A stretch of DNA of 7,651 nucleotides, taken from assembly GCA_031425695.1 (NCBI GenBank), contig JANPJV010000078.1, positions 1 through 7,651 on the forward strand, given 5' to 3'. The notes under the pieces were generated by a model. That model searched no databases. It saw only the letters and a program-made list of their open reading frames with translations, and was not told the origin of the DNA. Shown here piece by piece: positions 1 to 5,104 of the stretch. Position 1 is the first letter of the stretch. Every line of letters starts with the position of its first letter. The position numbers were made by a program, and so were the translations under genes. The DNA comes from JANPJV01 sp031425695 (GTDB lineage: Bacteria; Pseudomonadota; Gammaproteobacteria; Xanthomonadales; SZUA-5).

Positions 1-1
1 G

Positions 2-103
2 TCCCTCGAGCTGCGCCGCCAGGTCGGCTACGACCACAGCTACTATTTCATCCAGAGCTTCATCGAGGATCATCTCAAGCATCACGCCCAGGCGCTGGGG
101 TGA
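2..103 (+). CDS. fghA: S-formylglutathione hydrolase, C-terminal end only
   Basis: This is the 3' end of a gene that begins before the window; 33 codons and a TGA stop are present. The peptide contains GYDHSYYFIQSFIEDHL followed by KHHAQALG, which matches the highly conserved C-terminus of S-formylglutathione hydrolase (esterase D family). In that family the His of GYDHSYYF is the catalytic-triad histidine. The cytosolic enzyme hydrolyses S-formylglutathione to formate and glutathione, the last step of glutathione-dependent formaldehyde detoxification; the gene often follows the class III alcohol dehydrogenase gene, which would lie to the left. The frame is open from base 2, and the reading stops where the family normally ends. 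Only the tail is visible, so nucleophile and oxyanion motifs cannot be checked. The family call is strong because this tail is so characteristic. Confidence 0.85.
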   Translation, partial: SLELRRQVGYDHSYYFIQSFIEDHLKHHAQALG

Positions 104-122
104 GGCGAGACTCGCGCTCTGC

Positions 123-253
123 GTGGGTCCGGACCTTGTCCGGACGCTTTTTCCCAGGACCCGGGCAAGAGCGTTCGGACAAGGTCCGAACCCACAAAAG
201 TGGCGCAGTCCCCAAGATGGGCGCAAAAGCGTTCGGACAAGGTCCGAACCCAC
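123..253. repeat. Cluster of three REP-like palindromic repeats
   Basis: A 25-bp unit occurs three times: at 123-147 on the plus strand, and at 171-195 and 229-253 in the opposite orientation. The two inverted copies are identical to each other; the first differs from them at two positions. Each unit is an 8-bp stem with a 3-nt loop, GTTCGGAC-AAG-GTCCGAAC in copies 2 and 3. In copy 1 the two differing bases are paired with each other (T-A became C-G), so the hairpin is preserved. Read in its own orientation, every unit is GTGG, then the hairpin, then a short T-containing run (GCTTTTT, GCTCTTG, GCTTTTG). The head-to-head copies 1 and 2 can also form one long hairpin. Together with 254-345, where I see nothing else, they fill the gap before the next promoter. 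They resemble dispersed intergenic REP elements; genome copy number cannot be seen here. Confidence 0.75.
127..152 (+). terminator. Probable intrinsic terminator after the fghA end
   Basis: An 8-bp perfect stem (GTCCGGAC at 127-134 and 138-145) closes a 3-nt loop (CTT) and is followed after two bases by five T residues (148-152). It begins 24 bases after the stop codon, the expected place for rho-independent termination. The same hairpin is one copy of the repeat family in the next entry, so terminator function is inferred from structure. Confidence 0.55.
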
Positions 254-345
254 CAAAGCGCCACCAGCTCCATTGGCGCGAATCAGTGCCTCACCGCGTT
301 CTTAAGTCTTCACACACCTTGTCTGGCCTTTCGGCTGCCGTTAGG

Positions 346-364
346 GTGTGATAATCGATCACAC
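346..364. promoter_or_regulatory. Perfect 19-bp dyad, possible operator overlapping the -10 element
   Basis: Arms GTGTGAT (346-352) and ATCACAC (358-364) flank a 5-bp centre. The dyad contains TGTGA and TCACA half-sites like those of CRP/Clp-family regulators, but separated by 7 bp instead of the usual 6, so a classical CRP site is doubtful. Its overlap with the putative -10 box suggests a repressor site if it is functional. The regulator is not identifiable from sequence. Confidence 0.35.
347..355 (+). promoter_or_regulatory. Extended -10 promoter element of the c-di-GMP operon
   Basis: TGTGATAAT fits an extended -10 box (TG-N-TATAAT with one mismatch in the hexamer). No good -35 box lies 16-18 bp upstream, as is common for extended -10 promoters. 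It would start transcription near base 362. That would leave the GTG at 348 outside the transcript and favours the start codon at 399, or the GTG at 384. This is a pattern match only. Confidence 0.4.
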
Positions 365-398
365 ACACCGGCGCGGAGTTGCTGTGGAAACTGGGACC

Positions 399-1274
399 AT
401 GAAGGGAATCACCCTCGCGCGTGTTTCGCCGCCGTCGCTGGCGCTGGAACCTCGTCCGTGGTGCCTGCAGGTGGTCGGTGGACCGCTGCTGGGAGCGCAT
501 GTGGAGCTCGGCGACGTGGCCATCGTCGGCCGTGAGGGCCGGGTCGACATCAAGCTCGATGTGCCGAGCGTCTCCCGGCGGCATTGCCATATCTTCCGCA
601 AGCGCGGTGGCTACTGGGTCACCGATCTCGGCGCCACCAATCCGACTCGTGTCAACGATATCCAGGTGACTTCGAGCCCGGTGCTCGACGGCGATCTCGT
701 GACCATTGGCGAGGTCGTGCTGAAGCTCCTGAATCCCACCAATCCCGAGAACAACGCGACGCTCAACCTGGAAGCGCTGGGCAAGAAGGACACTTTGACC
801 GGCCTCGCCAACCGGCGCGATCTGCGCAAGGCGATAGAGACGGCGTTCGCCGAATCCACCGCGGATGCCGAGATTGGCCTGGTCATTCTGGATGTCGATC
901 ACTTCAAGCACATCAACGATCGTTTCGGCCACAGTGCGGGCGAGCGTGTGCTGACCACGATTGCGCGGGTGATGCGCGATCAGGCGCGAGCGACCGATCT
1001 GCCGGCGCGCATCGGTGGCGAGGAGTTCGCGGTGTTGCTGCCGAACACGCCCAAGGTCGACGCGATGCGCATTGCCGAGCGGTTGCGGCTGTCGTTCGCG
1101 GCACTGCAGCTGCTCGAGGATGGCGAGCCGGTGACGGTCACCGCGACCTTCGGTGTTGCCACTGGCCGCACCAGCAACAGCAATCCGGATCATCTCTATA
1201 CGCGCGCCGACTCTGCGCTCTACGAGGCCAAGCGCTTCTATCGAAATCGCGTGGTGACCTTGCCCGATGGCTGA
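399..1274 (+). CDS. FHA-GGDEF diguanylate cyclase
   Basis: A predicted cytosolic enzyme of 291 residues that makes c-di-GMP from two GTP. An N-terminal FHA domain (about 24-112) carries the phosphothreonine-binding signature: GR at 44-45, SRRH at 59-62 and N81. The usual NGT turn reads NPT. The GGDEF domain (about 127-285) has the active-site GGEEF at 206-210, the metal-binding region LDVDHFKHIND from 164, the I-site RATD at 197-200 exactly five residues before GGEEF, and the closing ADSALYEAK. It should therefore be active and subject to c-di-GMP product inhibition. There is no membrane segment. The FHA domain implies control by a Ser/Thr kinase or a phosphorylated partner; none is encoded here. 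Starts at GTG 348 and GTG 384 (the latter with GGAG 5 nt upstream) are possible. ATG 399 is preferred as an ATG lying downstream of the putative -10 element, with GGAAA 8 nt upstream. It is the first gene of an operon with the HD-GYP gene. Confidence 0.9.
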   Translation: MKGITLARVSPPSLALEPRPWCLQVVGGPLLGAHVELGDVAIVGREGRVDIKLDVPSVSRRHCHIFRKRGGYWVTDLGATNPTRVNDIQVTSSPVLDGDLVTIGEVVLKLLNPTNPENNATLNLEALGKKDTLTGLANRRDLRKAIETAFAESTADAEIGLVILDVDHFKHINDRFGHSAGERVLTTIARVMRDQARATDLPARIGGEEFAVLLPNTPKVDAMRIAERLRLSFAALQLLEDGEPVTVTATFGVATGRTSNSNPDHLYTRADSALYEAKRFYRNRVVTLPDG

Positions 1275-2910
1275 AATCGCTGCCAGCGCGCAGTCGCGTG
1301 ATGTCCTGCTAAAGCGCTTCGAGACGCTCAATGAAATTGGCGTGGCGCTCTCCTCGGAACGCGATCTCAAGCGCCTGCTGGAACTGATCCTCGAGGCCGC
1401 GCGCAAGTTTGCGAACGCCGATGGTGGCACTCTCTACCGGGTACAGGACAACCACCTGGTTTTCGAGGTGCTGCGCAACGACACCCTCGGTTTCAACATG
1501 GGCGGCAAGACCGGCAAGCAGATCGACTTCGCGCCGTTGCCGCTGTACGACCAGGATGGCAACGGCAATCACACGATGGTGGTGGCGCATGCGGCGCTGA
1601 CCGGCGAGACAGTCAACATCCCGGACGCCTATTCCGCGGTTGGCTACGACTTTGCAGGCACGCGCGCGTTCGACGCGAAGACCGGCTATCGCAGTAAATC
1701 CTTCCTGACCATCCCGATGAAAAACTCGGCAGGGGAGGTGATCGGTGTCCTGCAGCTGATCAACTCGCGCTCCGACGACGGCAGCACGGTCGATGCCTTT
1801 TCGCAGGCCGAACAGCAGATGGTCGAGTCACTGGCCTCGCAGGCGGCCATCGCGCTCAGCAACCGGCTGCTTTCAGAGCAGCAAGAAAACCTGTTCGAGT
1901 CGTTGATCAGCCTGATCAACTCGGCAATCGACGAGAAATCGCCCTATACCGGCGGTCACTGCGAGCGCGTGCCGATGCTCACCATGATGCTGGCCGAGGC
2001 GGTCGATCGCAGCACGATCGGGCCGATGGCCGATTTCAAGATGACCGACGCTGATCGCTACGAGCTCAAGATCGCGGGCCTGTTGCACGATTGCGGGAAG
2101 ATCACCACGCCGGTCCACGTAGTCGACAAGGCGACCAAGCTGCAGACCTTGTTTGACCGCATCGAGCTCATCGACACGCGTTTCGAGGTGCTGCTGCGCG
2201 ACCTGGAAATCGCCCGGCTCAAGGGCGAGATCGACGGCGAGGAGCATGCGCGGCAGACCGCGGCGGTTCTCGCCGACCGCGAGGCCGTGCGCGTCAGCAA
2301 TGTCGGCGGCGAATTCATGCCAGATGCGCAACTCGCCGTCATCCAGAATCTCGCCAGGCGCACCTGGCAACCCGTCGGCGAAACCACGCGGCCATTCCTG
2401 TCGGCCGATGAGCTCGAAAATCTCTCGATCCGCAAGGGCACGCTGACCCGCGGCGAGCGCGAGATCATCAACCACCATATCGTCATGACCATCAAGATGC
2501 TCGAGGCCTTGCCCTGGCCCAAGCACCTGGTGCGCGTGCCCGAGTACGCCGGCGGCCACCACGAGCGCATGGACGGCAAGGGCTATCCGCGCGGCCTGAA
2601 GCGCGACCAGATGAGCATCCAGGCGCGCGTCATGGGCATTGCCGACATCTTCGAGGCACTGACCGCTGGCGACCGCCCGTACAAGCTCGGCAAGCCGCTG
2701 TCGGAATCCATCCGCATCCTCGGCCTGATGATGCAGGACAACCACATCGACGCCGATCTCTTCGAGATCTTCCTGCGCGAGCGCGTCTACATGCGCTACG
2801 CCAAGCGCTTCCTGCCACCACAGCAAATCGACCGCATCGACTGGGCCAAGATCCCGGGACTGAGCGCGGAGCTGCGGCAGGAGCTGATTGAGGCGGACGC
2901 GGGGCGGTAG
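1267..2910 (+). CDS. GAF domain HD-GYP phosphodiesterase
   Basis: A 547-residue cytosolic protein predicted to hydrolyse c-di-GMP to GMP (some HD-GYP enzymes also act on cGAMP). The GAF sensor domain spans about 15-200, ending in an ALSNRLL helix that leads into the catalytic part (about 208-525). Catalytic landmarks are H231 in GGHCERV, HD at 274-275 with K278 (LLHDCGK), HH at 403-404, HHE at 431-433 followed by the full GYP signature DGKGYPRGL (436-444), and D460 in IADIFEALTAGDRPY. All expected metal-ligand positions that I can place are filled, so activity is likely. The stretch between HDCGK and the next His is about 100 residues longer than in typical HD-GYP domains (see findings). The start codon overlaps the end of the cyclase gene by 8 nt (ATGGCTGA), with GGTGA 9 nt upstream, indicating translational coupling. 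The small molecule or signal bound by the GAF domain is unknown. Confidence 0.92.
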   Translation: MAEIAASAQSRDVLLKRFETLNEIGVALSSERDLKRLLELILEAARKFANADGGTLYRVQDNHLVFEVLRNDTLGFNMGGKTGKQIDFAPLPLYDQDGNGNHTMVVAHAALTGETVNIPDAYSAVGYDFAGTRAFDAKTGYRSKSFLTIPMKNSAGEVIGVLQLINSRSDDGSTVDAFSQAEQQMVESLASQAAIALSNRLLSEQQENLFESLISLINSAIDEKSPYTGGHCERVPMLTMMLAEAVDRSTIGPMADFKMTDADRYELKIAGLLHDCGKITTPVHVVDKATKLQTLFDRIELIDTRFEVLLRDLEIARLKGEIDGEEHARQTAAVLADREAVRVSNVGGEFMPDAQLAVIQNLARRTWQPVGETTRPFLSADELENLSIRKGTLTRGEREIINHHIVMTIKMLEALPWPKHLVRVPEYAGGHHERMDGKGYPRGLKRDQMSIQARVMGIADIFEALTAGDRPYKLGKPLSESIRILGLMMQDNHIDADLFEIFLRERVYMRYAKRFLPPQQIDRIDWAKIPGLSAELRQELIEADAGR

Positions 2911-3144
2911 CCGGCGGTTCAACGGCGCGCACTCCACGGCTGAGGTAGCGCGGGTCTGTGCGCGCGTAGTACCGGAAGCTGACTGGAGGTCGATTCGCGC
3001 CAGCGGCCGCGCGGTTCTACAGAGCGAAGACCGCTTCGTTGCGACAGCCGGGCGCCTCGCGTTCGGCACTGCAGTGGCGAGAACCTAATTGGCGGACGCG
3101 TAGGACCCGGCCTACCTCTGGCGTGAAATTCCCGCCGCGCCACC
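2911..3144. other. Convergent intergenic gap without a recognisable gene
   Basis: This 234-bp stretch lies between the stops of the HD-GYP gene (+) and the channel gene (-). Short dyads are present: CGAAG-ACCG-CTTCG around 3025, CACTGCAGTG at 3067-3076, and GTAGG-N6-CCTAC at 3100-3115. None is followed on either strand by a T-run, so no clear intrinsic terminator can be called. A 66-codon ORF crossing the region overlaps the HD-GYP end and has no family features. Confidence 0.5.
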
Positions 3145-4659
3145 TCACCGCGAGCGCCGCTCCACCTCTGGCTGGTCCAGCCCAAAAAAGCCACGGATGC
3201 GCGCGCGGATGTCATCGGTGCGGGGGAGGGCGTTGGCATCGGCATTCGCAGCTTCGCGCGCGCTCTCCAGCTGGCTGCGACGGGCGACGATGACTTCGGA
3301 GATTTCGTTGGCGATGTCGGGGCGCGCGCGCAGTACGGATTCGAATCCAGCCTTGCCGAGGCGGAAGCACTCGACATCGGTCTTCGCGGTGACGGTGGCG
3401 CGGCGCGGTTCGCCGGTCATCATGCCCATTTCGCCGAACACGCTGCCGGGCTTGAGCGTGGCAACGTAGTTGCGCGTGCCGTTGTCCTCCGCCCACACAT
3501 CCGCTTCGCCGGACACGATCAGGTACAGCCAATGGGCGACCCGGCCCTGCCGCGTGATCGTGCTGCCTTTGACAAACGGTGCCGTGGTCATGTTCTCGGC
3601 CAGCGTGTCGAGCTCGGCGGAAGCAAAAGTCGCAAACAGATCGACCTCGGCCAGTGCGCTGCGACGCTTGTTGATCTCGTTGGCGCGACGGGTCTGGTGA
3701 CGGGCCTCGTTGTCCTTGCTGATCAGCCGTTCTTCCTGGACGATGGCGAGGTCCATGTGGTTCCGCGACAGCGCCGCAAGGGCGAGCATGCGCACCAGCG
3801 TGTCGGTCGGGTCATCGGGGCGTGCTTCGGTGATCCAGTACCGCAGTGCGTAGCGCGCAAACCCCTGGCCGACTTCCATCAGCACGGCGCTCGGTGGCGG
3901 TTCCTTGGCGATCTGCGGCGAGTCCGCTTCCTTCACCGCGTCCTCCAGCACCTGGAGGACGCGGCCCGGCGCGATCTCCACGTCGATGTTGAACCACACC
4001 CAGCGCCGCCACCTAAACTCGGGGCTGCGGCGCGAGCCGAGTACGGTAAAGCGGTTCTTGACCAGCCAGCCGTTGGGGACGATGACGGTCTCGCGGTTAC
4101 GCGTTTCGATCGCTGTGTGCCGCCAACGCACGTCGACGACTTGGCCGCTGACGGTCTCGATGGTGATCCAGTCGCCGACCCGCAGCGAGTCGTCGAGCTG
4201 CAGCACCACGCCGCCGAGGATATTGCCGAGCGTGTCCTGCAGGGAGAACGCGAGCACCGCGGTGATCACCGCAGAGGTTGCCAGCAGCCCGGTGAGATCG
4301 AGGCCAGCACCATGCAGCCAGAGCAGTGCCCACGTGGCGATCATTGCGGTCACGAAGATGTCCTCGGCGATCCGCGGCAACTGCATGCGCAGCCTCGGCA
4401 GGATCACCTGGAACAGCAGGTTGCCGCCCAGGCGAATCACGACCGCACCGACACCGACGATCGCAATCCCGCTGAGCACGCGTACGCCGCTCGCGCGGAG
4501 CCAGCCGCCAAAGCCGATCGCGATCACTTGCAGGACGGCGCAGAAGCCGAGCAGCACCAGCAGGTTGCGGATCGCCGCGCGGTCACGCGGCTTGAGTGCG
4601 AGCAACAACAACGCGAGCGCTACCGCCGCGGCAACGCCGAGCCAGAACCGGTCGAGCAT
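3145..4659 (-). CDS. MscS-type channel with C-terminal cyclic-nucleotide-binding domain
   Basis: A 504-residue inner-membrane protein. Hydrophobic helices lie at about 4-22, 30-53, 60-87, 100-118 and 121-141. The last is the pore helix, leading into the MscS signature SLQDTLGNILGG (139-150) and the beta domain (DSLRVGDWITIETVSGQV, then IVPNGWL at 193-199). The MscS C-terminal alpha/beta part runs to about 312. A CNB domain occupies about 340-460, with a phosphate-binding cassette FGEMGMMTGEPRRATV (408-423) that keeps the Gly-Glu and the Arg expected to contact a cyclic nucleotide. This is the architecture of the bCNG branch of the MscS superfamily, in which gating by cAMP has been reported; some members respond poorly to tension. 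The ligand here is inferred. An upstream in-frame start at 4881 would add 74 proline/arginine-rich residues encoded by repeat DNA. The start at 4659 has GAGG 9 nt upstream and opens directly on the first membrane helix, so it is preferred. Confidence 0.9.
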   Translation of the reverse strand: MLDRFWLGVAAAVALALLLLALKPRDRAAIRNLLVLLGFCAVLQVIAIGFGGWLRASGVRVLSGIAIVGVGAVVIRLGGNLLFQVILPRLRMQLPRIAEDIFVTAMIATWALLWLHGAGLDLTGLLATSAVITAVLAFSLQDTLGNILGGVVLQLDDSLRVGDWITIETVSGQVVDVRWRHTAIETRNRETVIVPNGWLVKNRFTVLGSRRSPEFRWRRWVWFNIDVEIAPGRVLQVLEDAVKEADSPQIAKEPPPSAVLMEVGQGFARYALRYWITEARPDDPTDTLVRMLALAALSRNHMDLAIVQEERLISKDNEARHQTRRANEINKRRSALAEVDLFATFASAELDTLAENMTTAPFVKGSTITRQGRVAHWLYLIVSGEADVWAEDNGTRNYVATLKPGSVFGEMGMMTGEPRRATVTAKTDVECFRLGKAGFESVLRARPDIANEISEVIVARRSQLESAREAANADANALPRTDDIRARIRGFFGLDQPEVERRSR

Positions 4660-4691
4660 GGGCACGCGCCTCGTCAGCGTATTCGGCCGCC

Positions 4692-4791
4692 GATGATGGG
4701 TCAGCGCTCGGCTGCGGTCGAGTAGGCTTTGCGGTGATGGGTCTTCGCTACGCGGGAGTGTTCGGGGCTTTGCGGGTGGTGGGTCTGCGCT
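4692..4791. repeat. Three degenerate tandem repeats of about 42 bp
   Basis: The core TGRTGGGTCNNCGCT recurs at 4694-4708, 4735-4749 and 4777-4791, with spacings of 41 and 42 bp. The first two units also share a GGCTTTGCG end (4725-4733 and 4766-4774), and the third has a related GTGTTGCGGG at about 4818. The block lies just upstream of the channel gene's start, in the shared divergent region. It looks like decayed intergenic repeat DNA; no coding or regulatory role is shown by the sequence. Confidence 0.55.
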
Positions 4792-4839
4792 GCGCGCGGA
4801 CGCTTGTTCATGACGGCGTGTTGCGGGTGGCTCCGTCGA

Positions 4840-4978
4840 CACTCGCGGCGCTGGCGCGATCACTGATTTCGCGTGGACCAAACCCTGCGCGCGCTCAGTG
4901 CCACGCTACGGGCACTCGCGGCGCTGGCGCGATCACTGAAGCAGGTCAGCTGCTAACGCGCGCTCGGTGCCACGCTAC
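4840..4978. repeat. Imperfect duplication of about 70 bp with two repeated segments
   Basis: A 27-bp segment at 4840-4866 is repeated exactly at 4913-4939 (offset 73). A 22-bp segment at 4888-4909 is repeated at 4957-4978 with one mismatch (offset 69). The shared order shows a tandem duplication that has since diverged in the spacers. The junction contains a hairpin, AGTGCC-N8-GGCACT (4897-4916). It lies between the channel gene and the receptor promoter, and no gene is recognisable in it. Confidence 0.7.
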
Positions 4979-4997
4979 ACAAGCCCGCCAAAATCTC

Positions 4998-5026
4998 TCG
5001 ACATAACCTTCACCGACACCTAAATT
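4998..5026 (+). promoter_or_regulatory. Sigma70-like promoter of the TonB-dependent receptor gene
   Basis: TCGACA (4998-5003, five of six matches to TTGACA) is separated by 17 bp from TAAATT (5021-5026, four of six matches to TATAAT). The predicted start, near 5033, gives a leader of about 70 nt before the receptor gene. The region is visibly more AT-rich than its surroundings. Confidence 0.45.
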
Positions 5027-5040
5027 CCCTCCACTGCCAG

Positions 5041-5060
5041 TTGTTAGGCCTACTTAACAA
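5041..5060. promoter_or_regulatory. Operator-like dyad TTGTTA-N8-TAACAA
   Basis: A 20-bp dyad with perfect 6-bp arms and AGGCCT at its centre-left begins about 8 bp after the predicted transcription start of the receptor gene. An AT-rich dyad in GC-rich DNA at such a position suggests a repressor site. It does not look like a Fur box. A second weak dyad, CGTCT-N11-AGACG (5062-5082), follows in the leader. The regulator is unknown. Confidence 0.4.
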
Positions 5061-5092
5061 ACGTCTGCGTCAGCGGTAGACGCCAGCATCCC

Positions 5093-5100
5093 AGGGGGGA
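5093..5100 (+). promoter_or_regulatory. Strong ribosome binding site of the receptor gene
   Basis: The purine run AGGGGGGA ends 4 nt before the ATG at 5105. No alternative start nearby has a comparable site, and the following codons encode a good signal peptide, so this fixes the start. Confidence 0.7.
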
Positions 5101-5104
5101 TCCC

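Noticed and set aside
123..253. Possible CRISPR array
   Set aside because: Only three units, in mixed orientation and with unequal spacing (48 and 58 bp start to start), each a self-complementary hairpin; no cas genes are nearby.
346..364. Classical CRP/Clp binding site
   Set aside because: The TGTGA and TCACA half-sites are 7 bp apart instead of 6, so it is kept only as an unassigned dyad.
100..535. Small plus-strand ORFs over the repeats at 123-253
   Set aside because: They repeat the same translated palindrome (for example VRTL/FGQGPNP), which shows they are readings of repeat DNA; they run into the cyclase gene in another frame.
1873..3069. Minus-strand ORF of 398 codons, with similar minus ORFs at 291-1430 and 2058-2579
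   Set aside because: They are antisense to the cyclase and phosphodiesterase genes, whose catalytic motifs are complete; the antisense translations show none.
2888..3088. 66-codon plus-strand ORF in the convergent gap
   Set aside because: It overlaps the HD-GYP end, has no ribosome site of note and an Arg/Ala-rich translation without recognisable features.
3532..4725. Plus-strand ORF of 397 codons
   Set aside because: It is antisense to the channel gene, has a low-complexity Asp/His/Arg/Gln-rich translation and no family motifs.
4660..4881. 74-residue N-terminal extension of the channel protein
   Set aside because: The extension is encoded by the tandem repeat region, is Pro/Arg-rich without a signal or helix, and a ribosome site precedes the later start at 4659.
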